DNA from: Bacteroidales bacterium
Lineage (GTDB): Bacteria; Bacteroidota; Bacteroidia; Bacteroidales; UBA932
Direction of reading: 5' to 3'
Length of the DNA: 55,124 bases
NCBI GenBank assembly: GCA_024398105.1
Contig: JAKSJP010000016.1
Coordinates: 1 to 55,124, forward strand
Under the pieces are notes generated by a model. That model saw only the letters and a list, made by a program, of their open reading frames with translations. It ran no database searches and was not told the origin of the DNA. Below are positions 42,024 through 55,124 of the stretch, piece after piece (position 1 is the first letter of the stretch; every line of letters begins with the position of its first letter). The translations under genes were made by a program, and so were the position numbers.

Positions 42024-42913
42024 TGGAGAATCCAGGTGCAACAGACCTCCTGAAAAAGGTCAGGAAGATCGAGATAAAGACCCGAGCCCTTTCCCACCAG
42101 ATGTTCGCGGGAGAGTACCATTCTGCGTTCAAGGGACGCGGTATGGCATTCAGTGAAGTACGCGAATATCAGTATGGGGACGACGTGCGCAACATGGACT
42201 GGAATGTCACTGCGCGCCTCGGCTCGCCGTATGTCAAGGTCTTCGAAGAGGAGAGGGAACTGACAGTCGTACTGTTGATCGATGTCAGCCGCTCAGGACT
42301 TTTCGGCACCAGGGAACGTACCAAGAGAGACCTCATCGCGGAGATCGCGGCAGTGCTTTCATTCTCTGCCATCATCAACAACGACAAGGTCGGCGCGCTG
42401 TTCTTCAGCAGCAAGGTCGAGCTCTTCATCCCTCCGAAGAAGGGCAGGGGACATCTCCTCCATATCATCAGGGAGATCCTCGACTTCCAGCCTACCGAGG
42501 ACGGCACCGACATCGGCAATGCCCTGAGATACCTCTCGAACGCGCTCAAGAAGAAATGTGCGGCGTTCGTCCTCTCGGACATGCTTGACGTCGATGCGGC
42601 CGGCCATCCTCGCTATGAGGACGCCATAAAGGTGGCAGTGAACCGCCATGACCTTTCCGTGATCCGCGTATTCGACCCTCGCGAGCGTACCATCCCGAAC
42701 GTCGGACTTGTCCACATCAAGGACTCCGAGACCGGTGAGGACGCGTGGGTCAACACCTCGAGCCGCAAGGTCAGGGAATCCTATTCGAAGTGGTTCACCG
42801 AGGTCGAGCGCAGCTCCCAGGCCCTCTTCAACAGGTACAAGATCGACAGTGTCGACATAGCCACCGAGGACGACTACGTCAAGAACCTCAAGGCTTTCTT
42901 CAGTAAGAAATAA
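42023..42913 (+). CDS. DUF58 (VWA-like) protein of the Bat operon
   Basis: A 296-residue cytoplasmic protein of the DUF58 family with the signature YQYGDDVRNMDWNVTARLG and a VWA-type metal site DVSRSG. It always accompanies MoxR ATPases in Bacteroidetes aerotolerance operons, where it is thought to be the MoxR client. TAATG overlap with moxR and a 3-base gap to the next gene show tight coupling. Confidence 0.9.
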   Translation: MENPGATDLLKKVRKIEIKTRALSHQMFAGEYHSAFKGRGMAFSEVREYQYGDDVRNMDWNVTARLGSPYVKVFEEERELTVVLLIDVSRSGLFGTRERTKRDLIAEIAAVLSFSAIINNDKVGALFFSSKVELFIPPKKGRGHLLHIIREILDFQPTEDGTDIGNALRYLSNALKKKCAAFVLSDMLDVDAAGHPRYEDAIKVAVNRHDLSVIRVFDPRERTIPNVGLVHIKDSETGEDAWVNTSSRKVRESYSKWFTEVERSSQALFNRYKIDSVDIATEDDYVKNLKAFFSKK

Positions 42914-42916
42914 AAG

Positions 42917-43921
42917 ATGAAAAGACTTTCAATCATACTCGCTTCGCTCGTCGCTGCAGTCGCGATGGTCTCTCCTGACGGACTTGTCAGGATGGATGGA
43001 TCGTTCCTCCAGCAGCTCCAGAAGAGGGATTCGGTCCTCATCGGAGACCAGCTCCTCTATGGCGTCACCCTGGGCGATGTCGAGGAAGGCACTGCGTTCA
43101 TGCTGCCTGACCTCTCGAAGGGCATCATGGACAGCGTCGTCGTGGTGAACGGATGGACCGCCGACACAGTCAGGACGGTGAGGGGAAAGAAAGGAACCCC
43201 TTCCCGTTACGACATCCGCATGAGCGCGACCATCACTTCGTTCGACGAAGGCAGCTACCAGTTGCCGCCTATCAATATGCTCAGGTCGCTTCCGGACGGA
43301 ACCGTCGACACCCTGCTCTTCGACTCGCAGCTGCTCGAGGTCAGGACCTTCGACGTCGATACGACAAGCTACGTCCCTCATGACATCCGAGGCCAGGTCC
43401 GCTATCCGCTGACATTGGCCGAGATCCTCCCATATCTCGCCCTCCTCTGGCTTCTCGCCACGATCGCGATCATGGTTGGTTGCATCGTGATGATGCGCAA
43501 GGGCAAGGATGAGGTCCGTGAGGCGGTCAAGGAGGCTCCGCACATCGTAGCCCTCCGTGCGCTTGACAAGTTCCGCGGCAACAGGTACTGGGCTCCGGAG
43601 AAACAGAAGACCTTCTATTCAGGCGTGACCGACGCCCTCAGGGAATACATATCCGAGAGATACGGATTCGGCGCGAAGGAGATGACGACGGCGGAGATCT
43701 TCGCGGCTCTCAGGAACACGGACGTGCCTGCGGACCTCTACGAGGACGCCAAGAACCTCTTCGAGAGCTCGGATTTCGTCAAGTTCGCGAAGCTGACGCT
43801 CCCTGACGAGGACAATGCCAAGGTTCTTCCGCTCGCGGTAAGATTCGTCACGGAGACTTATCAGAGTGTAGTCGATGACGAGGCCGCCGACGCGGCCCAG
43901 GAAACAAAGGAGGATAAGTAG
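42917..43921 (+). CDS. Membrane protein of the Bat operon (between DUF58 and BatA)
   Basis: A 334-residue protein with an N-terminal signal peptide, a periplasmic beta-rich domain (about 25-170, ITSFDEGSYQLPPI), one membrane helix (about 172-196, ILPYLALLWLLATIAIMVGCIV) and a cytoplasmic helical domain (ALRALDKFRGNRYWAPEKQKTFYSGVTDALREYI). This layout matches the conserved unnamed membrane protein found at this place in Bat operons and resembles DUF4381 and the end of BatD. No enzymatic motif. One base separates its stop from batA. Confidence 0.85.
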   Translation: MKRLSIILASLVAAVAMVSPDGLVRMDGSFLQQLQKRDSVLIGDQLLYGVTLGDVEEGTAFMLPDLSKGIMDSVVVVNGWTADTVRTVRGKKGTPSRYDIRMSATITSFDEGSYQLPPINMLRSLPDGTVDTLLFDSQLLEVRTFDVDTTSYVPHDIRGQVRYPLTLAEILPYLALLWLLATIAIMVGCIVMMRKGKDEVREAVKEAPHIVALRALDKFRGNRYWAPEKQKTFYSGVTDALREYISERYGFGAKEMTTAEIFAALRNTDVPADLYEDAKNLFESSDFVKFAKLTLPDEDNAKVLPLAVRFVTETYQSVVDDEAADAAQETKEDK

Positions 43922-43922
43922 T

Positions 43923-44909
43923 ATGTTTTTCGAGTATCCTCATCTTCTATGGTTGCTTGCAGTACCGGTCCTTCTGGTGCTGCTCTACCTGTATAAGGAA
44001 CTGACAGGCAGGAACCCTCACATGAGAGTCTCTGCCTCGACTCCGTGGAAGGCCGGTGGAAACACGGTCTTCTCGGTGATACGCCATATCCCTTTCGCCC
44101 TCAGGATCGCCGCGTTGTCGCTTGTAATACTCGCGCTCTGCCGTCCACGATCTTCGAGCGAGATGGAGAAGATCGACACGGAAGGTATCGACATCGTACT
44201 TACCATGGACGTGTCGACCAGTATGCTTGCCCGCGACTTCAATCCTGACCGTATCAGCGCTGCGAAGGACATCGCGATCGAGTTCATCGCCCAGAGACCT
44301 ACCGACAGGATGGGTATCGTGGTGTTCGCAGGCGAAAGCTACACCCAGTGTCCGCTCACTACTGACAGGGCGTCCCTGATCAACTTGATGAAGGATGTCG
44401 AGACAGCGGGTATCATCGACGACGGAACCGCTATCGGAAACGGACTTGCCACGGCTGTCGCCAGGATCATGGACTCTGACGCAAAGAGCCGCGTCGTCAT
44501 CCTTCTTACCGACGGTGTGAACAATTCAGGAGAGATTTCACCTGTCAGCGCAGCCGAGATCGCCAAGACCTACGGAGTGCGTGTATATACTATCGGAGTA
44601 GGTGCAAACGGTACCGCCCCATATCCTGTGATGACACCTTGGGGAGTCCAGCTACAGGATGTCGAGGTGGAGATCGACGAAGATCTTCTCAAGGACATCG
44701 CCCAGACCACAGGTGGAAAGTATTTCAGGGCTACGGACAATACCAAGCTTGCTGAGATCTATTCAGAGATCAACAAGATGGAGAAGGCGCGCACCACTAT
44801 CGACAGCTTCCCTATCTATAAGGAGCTCTTCATGTGGTTCGGCTTCGCCGCTCTCGCATGCCTGCTCCTTGAACTTCTTGTTAAACTTTTGATGAGGAGG
44901 TTGCCATGA
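43923..44909 (+). CDS. batA: BatA, VWA-domain membrane protein
   Basis: A 328-residue inner-membrane protein with two N-terminal helices (about 5-22 and 55-75), a VWA domain with the MIDAS motif DVSTSM and ILLTDGVNNSGE, and a C-terminal helix (LFMWFGFAALACLLLELLVKLL). The Bat proteins were named for Bacteroides aerotolerance. The ATG at 43923 is used; the open frame to 43875 is inside the previous gene. It overlaps batB by four bases (ATGA). Confidence 0.93.
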   Translation: MFFEYPHLLWLLAVPVLLVLLYLYKELTGRNPHMRVSASTPWKAGGNTVFSVIRHIPFALRIAALSLVILALCRPRSSSEMEKIDTEGIDIVLTMDVSTSMLARDFNPDRISAAKDIAIEFIAQRPTDRMGIVVFAGESYTQCPLTTDRASLINLMKDVETAGIIDDGTAIGNGLATAVARIMDSDAKSRVVILLTDGVNNSGEISPVSAAEIAKTYGVRVYTIGVGANGTAPYPVMTPWGVQLQDVEVEIDEDLLKDIAQTTGGKYFRATDNTKLAEIYSEINKMEKARTTIDSFPIYKELFMWFGFAALACLLLELLVKLLMRRLP

Positions 44910-45907
44910 TAATATTCGCACAGCATAGAATACTCCTTTTCCTCTTCCTCGTACCGCTGATTCCTGTGGTATATGCGCTGATGCGTTCAGCCAGGAAGAA
45001 AAGGATACGTAAGTTCGGAGACGAGCAGCTCGTCAAGGAACTCATGCCTTCGTGGTCAGGAGCCAAAGGCTGGGTGAGGGTGATACTCTTCACCCTTGCG
45101 TTCTTCTTCTTCATAGTCGGCCTTGCACGTCCTCAGATGGGCGCGAAGCTCGAGGAAAGGACTACCAAGGGAGCGGAGGTCATGATTGCGCTCGACGTGT
45201 CGAACTCGATGCTCGCACAGGACTATTCGCCAAGCCGTCTGGACAGGGCCAAGCTTGCGATCGCCCGTCTTGTGGACAGGCTCAAGGACGACAGGCTCGG
45301 ACTGGTCGTGTTCGCAGGCCGTTCGTTCGTCCAGCTTCCTATCACGACTGACTACATCTCTGCGAAGATGTTCCTCAATACTATCTCGACAGAGTCCGTC
45401 CCTGTACAGGGCACCGCGATAGGAGAAGCTATCAGCACCTGTATCCGCGGATTCAGCGCCCAGAGCGAGAAGAGCCGTGTCATCATCGTGATAACTGACG
45501 GTGAGAACCATGAGGACGATCCAGTGGCAGCCGCCAAGGACGCTGCCGAGATGGGCATCAAGGTCTATACGATCGGCGTCGGCTCCGTCGAGGGTCAGCC
45601 TATCCCTATGGGAGGAGAACTTCTCAAGGACAAGGAGGGGAACATCGTCGTGACAAGGCTTGACGAGAATACCCTCCGCAGCATAGCTGAGGCAGGAAAC
45701 GGAGCATACATCCATGCCGGCAACGAGGAGTTCGGACTGAATCCTATCATCGACGACATCCGTCGTCTCGAGGATGAGGAACATACCTCGCAGGTGTTCG
45801 AGGCATACGATGAGCAGTATATGTACTTCTTCGCCATAGCACTTGCACTGTTCGTGCTCGAGATGCTTGTCGGCAACAGGAAGGCAAAGAAACAACTGTT
45901 TGACTAA
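44906..45907 (+). CDS. batB: BatB, VWA-domain membrane protein
   Basis: A 333-residue paralogue of BatA with the same layout: N-terminal helices (LLFLFLVPLIPVVYALM and VILFTLAFFFFIVGLA), a VWA domain with MIDAS DVSNSM and VIITDGENHEDDP, and a C-terminal helix (YMYFFAIALALFVLEMLV). Coupled to batA by an ATGA overlap and followed after 1 base by batC. Confidence 0.93.
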   Translation: MIIFAQHRILLFLFLVPLIPVVYALMRSARKKRIRKFGDEQLVKELMPSWSGAKGWVRVILFTLAFFFFIVGLARPQMGAKLEERTTKGAEVMIALDVSNSMLAQDYSPSRLDRAKLAIARLVDRLKDDRLGLVVFAGRSFVQLPITTDYISAKMFLNTISTESVPVQGTAIGEAISTCIRGFSAQSEKSRVIIVITDGENHEDDPVAAAKDAAEMGIKVYTIGVGSVEGQPIPMGGELLKDKEGNIVVTRLDENTLRSIAEAGNGAYIHAGNEEFGLNPIIDDIRRLEDEEHTSQVFEAYDEQYMYFFAIALALFVLEMLVGNRKAKKQLFD

Positions 45908-45908
45908 G

Positions 45909-46652
45909 ATGAAAGTATTGAGATATATAATGGTGGTTGCGATGGCATTGACATTCAGCGTCTGTGCCAGCGCCCAGGTCGACCGTCGTGAAGTGCGCCA
46001 GGGAAACCGCCAGTTCAGGAAAGAGGAGTGGAAGGATGCTGACATCAGCTACCGCAAGGCTCTCGTGAAGGATTCGACATCCTTCGCGGGAAACTACAAT
46101 CTCGCGTCGAATCTCTACCGTCAGGAGAATGCTGAAGAGGCTAAGAAATATATTGACAAGACCTTGGAACAGGCTCCCATGAACCCGAAAGGGGAACACG
46201 CTCTCTTCAATGCCGGAGACATAGCCATAGCCCAGAAGGACTGGCAGACGGCGGTGGACGTGCTCCAGAAGGCGATGCTGATGGATCCGACCGACGTCGA
46301 GGCGAAGGAAAACTACGCCTATGCGAAGAAGATGCTGGAGAACCAGCAGAACGGAGGCGGTGGCGGCAATGACCAGAACCAGGACAACCAGGACCAGAAC
46401 GATCAGAACAACGATCAGAATCAGGATAACCAGGACAAGGATCAGGACAATAAGGACGACAATCAGGACAATAATCAGGACGACAGGCAGGACCAGAACC
46501 AGGGCCAGCAGCCTCAGCCGGAGGGCATCTCTCCTCAGCAGGCACAGCAGATCCTGAACGCTATCCAGGCAAAGGAGAAGGAGACCCAGGACAAGGTCAA
46601 CAAGGAAAAGGCGGCTCTCCTCAAGTCAAAGGAGTCTGAAAAGAACTGGTAG
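45909..46652 (+). CDS. batC: BatC, TPR protein with an Asn/Asp/Gln-rich tail
   Basis: A 247-residue exported protein (signal peptide ending ...CASAQ near residue 22) with three TPR-like repeats (about 30-145) and a highly biased region (about 150-210) of Asp, Asn, Gln and Lys (QDNQDQND style), then a Lys/Glu-rich helical end. TPRs likely bind other Bat proteins in the periplasm. ATG 45909 matches the signal peptide; an upstream frame to 45843 overlaps batB. Two bases separate it from the next gene. Confidence 0.9.
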   Translation: MKVLRYIMVVAMALTFSVCASAQVDRREVRQGNRQFRKEEWKDADISYRKALVKDSTSFAGNYNLASNLYRQENAEEAKKYIDKTLEQAPMNPKGEHALFNAGDIAIAQKDWQTAVDVLQKAMLMDPTDVEAKENYAYAKKMLENQQNGGGGGNDQNQDNQDQNDQNNDQNQDNQDKDQDNKDDNQDNNQDDRQDQNQGQQPQPEGISPQQAQQILNAIQAKEKETQDKVNKEKAALLKSKESEKNW

Positions 46653-46654
46653 AA

Positions 46655-52451
<5,797 letters not shown>

Positions 52452-52466
52452 GATTGGAATGACCAT

Positions 52467-52499
52467 GGTACCGGCTCCCAGGGCCGGTGCCTTGTTTTT
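52467..52499 (+). terminator. Terminator after the beta-galactosidase gene
   Basis: GGTACCGGC (52467-52475) pairs with GCCGGTGCC (52483-52491, one G-U pair) around a 7-base loop, followed by TTGTTTTT. It is part of a short repeat block that may also serve the convergent RNA methyltransferase gene. Confidence 0.75.
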
Positions 52500-52539
52500 A
52501 GGCCGGGCCCTGTTCTATAGGCCGGTGCCTTGCTCTATA
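52482..52539 (+). repeat. Three tandem 19-20 bp units between convergent genes
   Basis: Units GGCCGGTGCCTTGTTTTTA, GGCCGGGCCCTGTTCTATA and GGCCGGTGCCTTGCTCTATA lie head to tail between the beta-galactosidase terminator and the RNA methyltransferase. The last unit overlaps the stop codon of the minus-strand methyltransferase (52535-52537). The copies may have arisen by duplication of the right arm of the terminator. Confidence 0.7.
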
Positions 52540-53068
52540 GAAATAACCTGAAGTGCCAGAGAATGACGCCCATGGACACGGATACGTTCAGCGAATGCTT
52601 CGTTCCGAACTGTGGGATCTCAAGGGAAAAGTCGGATCTGTCGACGACCTCCTGGTTGACTCCGTCCACTTCATTACCGAAAACAAGGGCGTATTTCGTG
52701 CCGGGCTCCGGACGGAATACGTCCAGTTTCTTTGAATTGACAGTCTGCTCGACACTGACGACAGTGTAACCTTCCTCGTGAAGCCTGTCCACAAGAGCGA
52801 CGGTGTCGTCGACATGTTCCCAGTCGACACTGTCCTCGGCTCCGAGGGCGGACTTGTGGATCTCGGCAGAAGGCGGGACTGCACAGATGCCGCAGAGGAA
52901 TATCCTGTCGATCTTGAACGCGTCGCAGCTGCGGAATGCAGAACCTACGTTATGGGCGCTCCTGATATTGTCAAGCACCGCTACGACGCCGGATTCCGGC
53001 AGGGCCTTGTACTCCTGTGCGGATACTCTTCCCAATTCTATATTAAGCAGTTTCCTGTCGTTTGCCAT
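52535..53068 (-). CDS. TrmH-family RNA 2'-O-methyltransferase, short form
   Basis: A 177-residue SPOUT methyltransferase with the family's three motifs: VVAVLDNIRSAHNVGSAFRS, FGNEVDGVNQEVV and LNVSVSMGVILWHF. It lacks an extra RNA-binding domain, like the single-domain TrmH or TrmL-type enzymes; the tRNA or rRNA target is not known. It is convergent with the beta-galactosidase and divergent from glyA. Confidence 0.92.
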   Translation of the reverse strand: MANDRKLLNIELGRVSAQEYKALPESGVVAVLDNIRSAHNVGSAFRSCDAFKIDRIFLCGICAVPPSAEIHKSALGAEDSVDWEHVDDTVALVDRLHEEGYTVVSVEQTVNSKKLDVFRPEPGTKYALVFGNEVDGVNQEVVDRSDFSLEIPQFGTKHSLNVSVSMGVILWHFRLFL

Positions 53069-53139
53069 GATAATCGTTTTAATGTCGCGAAGATAGCAAA
53101 AAACAAGCTGCGAAAGAGTCGCATTTCCCGAATTAATAG

Positions 53140-53147
53140 TATATTTG
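53140..53147 (+). promoter_or_regulatory. -7 element of glyA
   Basis: TATATTTG is an exact TAnnTTTG match 44 bases before the glyA start. The -33 element is not recognisable at standard spacing. No riboswitch-like structure is evident in the short leader. Confidence 0.5.
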
Positions 53148-53191
53148 TTGGATAAACGGACAATTTTACCAAAGGATTAAACAAATCGCAC

Positions 53192-54535
53192 ATGAAACAG
53201 GATCTGCAGATTTTTGACCTGATTAAGAAGGAAAAGGAGAGACAGTCATCTGGTCTTGAACTTATCGCATCTGAAAACTATGTCAGTGACCAGGTACTCG
53301 AGGCAATGGGCTCGATATGTACAAACAAGTATGCCGAGGGTTATCCAGGAAAGCGCTACTACGGTGGCTGCGAGGTGGTTGACCAGATCGAGCAGATCGC
53401 CATCGACCGTCTCTGCCAGGTCTTCGACGCTGAATATGCAAACGTTCAGCCTCATTCAGGTGCGCAGGCAAACATGGCTGTCACAATGGCTATCCTCAAG
53501 CCAGGTGATACATTCATGGGCCTTGACCTCTCGCAGGGTGGTCACCTCACACACGGCTCGCCAGTGAACGCATCCGGTCTTCTCTACAATGCAGTCGCAT
53601 ACGGCCTCAACCCTGAGACCGGTCGCGTAGACTATGACAAGATGGAGGAACTCGCACTCGAGCACAAGCCGAAGCTCATCATCGGCGGTGCATCAGCATA
53701 TTCAAGAGAGTGGGACTACGAGAGAATGCGCGCAATCGCTGACAAGGTAGGCGCAATCCTCTGGATCGACATGGCCCATACAGCAGGTCTCATCGCAGCA
53801 GGCCTCCTCAAGAACCCTGTGAAGTACGCTCACATCGTGACTACAACAACCCACAAGACACTTCGCGGACCTCGTGGCGGTGTCATCCTCATGGGCAAGG
53901 ATTTCGACAACCCTTGGGGCATCACTACTCCAAAGGGTGAGATCAAGAAGATGAGCGCACTCCTCAACTCAAGCGTATTCCCAGGCATCCAGGGTGGTCC
54001 GCTCGAGCATGTGATCGCAGCAAAGGCAGTCTCATTCTACGAGGCTCTCCAGCCAGAATATAAGGAATATCAGAAGCAGGTGATCATGAATGCACAGACT
54101 ATGTGCAAGTCATTCATCGAGAGCGGCCACAAGGTAATCTCAGACGGTACCGACAACCACCTCATGCTCATCGACCTCCGTGGCAAGTTCCCACAGGTTT
54201 CAGGCCGCGTCGCTGAGAAGGAGCTCGGAAAGGCTGACATCACAGTCAACAAGAACATGGTACCTTTCGACGACCGTTCAGCATTCCAGACATCAGGTCT
54301 CCGTATCGGTACTCCAGCCGTTACCTCAAGAGGCTTTGTCGAGAAGGACATGCTTGAGATCGTAAAGCTCATCAACACCGTCCTCCAGTCAGCATCTGAC
54401 CATATCGACGCAATCGCAGCCAAGGAGCCTACCGAGGCCCAGCTCGCAGAGCTCGACGCCCACAAGGCAGTCCTCGACTCAGTACGCAAGAAGGTCCACA
54501 TGATGACTTCAGGCCGTCCGCTTAACAGATATTAA
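53192..54535 (+). CDS. glyA: Serine hydroxymethyltransferase
   Basis: Interconverts serine and glycine using tetrahydrofolate, the main source of one-carbon units; PLP-dependent and cytoplasmic. The 447-residue protein has the family start ([23 protein letters not shown]), [23 protein letters not shown], and the PLP lysine in [11 protein letters not shown]. Length is slightly above the usual 415-430, from extra C-terminal helix residues. It is a single-gene unit with a terminator. Confidence 0.97.
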   Translation: MKQDLQIFDLIKKEKERQSSGLELIASENYVSDQVLEAMGSICTNKYAEGYPGKRYYGGCEVVDQIEQIAIDRLCQVFDAEYANVQPHSGAQANMAVTMAILKPGDTFMGLDLSQGGHLTHGSPVNASGLLYNAVAYGLNPETGRVDYDKMEELALEHKPKLIIGGASAYSREWDYERMRAIADKVGAILWIDMAHTAGLIAAGLLKNPVKYAHIVTTTTHKTLRGPRGGVILMGKDFDNPWGITTPKGEIKKMSALLNSSVFPGIQGGPLEHVIAAKAVSFYEALQPEYKEYQKQVIMNAQTMCKSFIESGHKVISDGTDNHLMLIDLRGKFPQVSGRVAEKELGKADITVNKNMVPFDDRSAFQTSGLRIGTPAVTSRGFVEKDMLEIVKLINTVLQSASDHIDAIAAKEPTEAQLAELDAHKAVLDSVRKKVHMMTSGRPLNRY

Positions 54536-54559
54536 TCTGGCGTCCGCCAGCCGACCATA

Positions 54560-54591
54560 AGAGACCGTCCCGCCGGACGGTCTCTTTTTTT
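54560..54591 (+). terminator. Intrinsic terminator after glyA
   Basis: AGAGACCGTCC (54560-54570) pairs perfectly with GGACGGTCTCT (54575-54585) around loop CGCC and is followed by six T residues. A textbook rho-independent terminator. Confidence 0.95.
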
Positions 54592-54620
54592 GTCCCCCGG
54601 CCTCTTGGCATTCCGCCTCC

Positions 54621-54772
54621 CTGCTGACTTTCCTCCAATCTGTCGACATCTCTCCTTCCTGCCGACTTTCCTCTAATCTGTCGACATCTCTCCTTCCTGT
54701 CGACTTTCATTCAGTCTGTAGCCTTCCCGCTTTTCTGCTGACTTCCCTCCAGTCTACTGGTATCCCTCTGGC
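54621..54772. repeat. 38-bp tandem repeat array in the non-coding end region
   Basis: Four units with a period of exactly 38 bases start at 54621, 54659, 54697 and 54735, each opening with CTG(C/T)(C/T)GACTT and containing CCTC(C/T)A(A/G)TCTG in the best copies. Units 1 and 2 are almost identical; 3 and 4 have drifted. The region 54592-55124 (over 500 bases) has no gene I can support: open frames in it are short, overlap each other on both strands and have no recognisable domain. Confidence 0.8.
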
Positions 54773-54831
54773 TATTGGCCTCCTGCCGACCTGTCTGTCA
54801 GCCGTTTGTCGTCAGCCGTCTGCCGGCCTGC

Positions 54832-54974
54832 GACTGCCTTTGAGAGGACTGCGCTCGCGAAGCTCGCTCCGGCCCCTTCCACCGTTTCCTGCGTCCCGCT
54901 GTCGCGGAACTTGTCTCCGGCGGACCCTTCCCCCTGCCCGTGTCCGGGGGTGGACACGCCTCTCAAAGGCAGTC
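54832..54974. repeat. Perfect 16-bp inverted repeat flanking 111 bases
   Basis: GACTGCCTTTGAGAGG (54832-54847) and CCTCTCAAAGGCAGTC (54959-54974) are exact reverse complements. Between them is GC-rich non-coding DNA with a smaller hairpin CGTGTCC/GGACACG near 54939-54957. The form suggests a miniature non-autonomous element or a large structured RNA; there is no transposase and no visible target duplication. Confidence 0.75.
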
Positions 54975-55047
54975 ACTGCCCGGCCTCCAGTTGACCTGCT
55001 CTCCGAGTCGAGGGCTGTGCTGTTGTGCAGTGGTGCTGCAAGAAACC

Positions 55048-55067
55048 CGTGGCCACCCGCGGCCACG
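55048..55067. repeat. GC-rich hairpin near the window end
   Basis: CGTGGCC (55048-55054), loop ACCCGC, GGCCACG (55061-55067): a perfect 7-bp stem. No T tract follows directly. It may belong to the same repetitive block as the 16-bp inverted repeat. Confidence 0.45.
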
Positions 55068-55124
55068 TAGAGGGCACTGAAAAAGGCCCTGATTATTGCG
55101 TATCATCCAGTGAATCATCAATGA

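Noticed and set aside
45056-46045. 329-codon minus-strand frame across batB and batC
   Set aside because: Antisense to two well-supported Bat genes, and its sequence resembles no family.
53100-53191. Glycine riboswitch ahead of glyA
   Set aside because: The leader is too short (about 40 bases) after the -7 element and shows no paired aptamer structure.
54621-54772. CRISPR array
   Set aside because: The 38-bp units are directly adjacent with no unique spacers, they diverge gradually, and no cas gene is nearby.
54832-54974. Insertion sequence
   Set aside because: Only 143 bases between outer ends, no transposase frame and no flanking target duplication seen. Reported only as an inverted repeat.
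54812-55070. Small genes in the last 300 bases (several frames on both strands)
   Set aside because: They overlap one another on both strands, consist mainly of Arg/Pro/Ser from GC-rich repeats, and have no family signature or promoter.

Overview
This 55 kb window comes from a member of the phylum Bacteroidota, most likely order Bacteroidales. The evidence is a SusC/SusD pair, several promoters of the Bacteroidetes type (TTTG, about 19-20 nt, TAnnTTTG), a complete Bat (aerotolerance) operon, a BACON-domain lipoprotein and an ExbB-ExbD-TonB set. Coding DNA is moderately GC-rich with strong use of CTC and AAG codons. The exact genus cannot be read from the sequence; an uncultured gut or rumen lineage is a guess.

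Layout. 1-326: a minus-strand tRNA operon (Thr, Tyr, Gly) behind a full-consensus promoter. 327-4957: dxs (isoprenoid synthesis), divergent from two overlapping paralogous MFS transporters. 4947-12916: a SusC/SusD outer-membrane uptake unit with two surface lipoproteins, preceded by a structured leader. 13016-21123: a catabolic operon encoding P5C dehydrogenase, a lipoprotein with two tandem HExxH domains, aminopeptidase P, trans-4-hydroxy-L-proline dehydratase (HypD) and its radical-SAM activase. 21216-30424 (minus): an AT-rich lipoprotein of unknown function, an EamA transporter, a short UvrA paralogue, purA, ssb, aroE, an rRNA/tRNA methyltransferase and lysS. 30525-32261: recJ. 32274-40995 (minus): aroK, parC, era, an rRNA pseudouridine synthase with a long repetitive N-terminus, tonB-exbD-exbB and truA. 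41031-49294: moxR, DUF58, a small Bat-type membrane protein, batA, batB, batC and a batD-batE fusion. 49317-54535: a GH2 beta-galactosidase, an RNA methyltransferase (minus) and glyA. The last 530 bases hold no convincing gene, only tandem and inverted repeats.

The most interesting part is 4.9-21.1 kb. The glycyl-radical enzyme keeps every substrate and catalytic residue that I recall for HypD, all at a constant offset of +10. Its operon also contains an enzyme that oxidises the HypD product (P5C) to glutamate, a peptidase family that cleaves X-Pro bonds, and exported proteins with zinc-protease motifs. I infer a hydroxyproline-peptide scavenging system (collagen, gelatin or plant hydroxyproline-rich glycoproteins): surface proteolysis, TonB-dependent uptake, X-Pro/X-Hyp cleavage, Hyp to P5C to glutamate. 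The enzymes are read directly from the sequence; the substrate and the link to the SusC/SusD unit are inference. I see no transcription regulator gene anywhere in the window.
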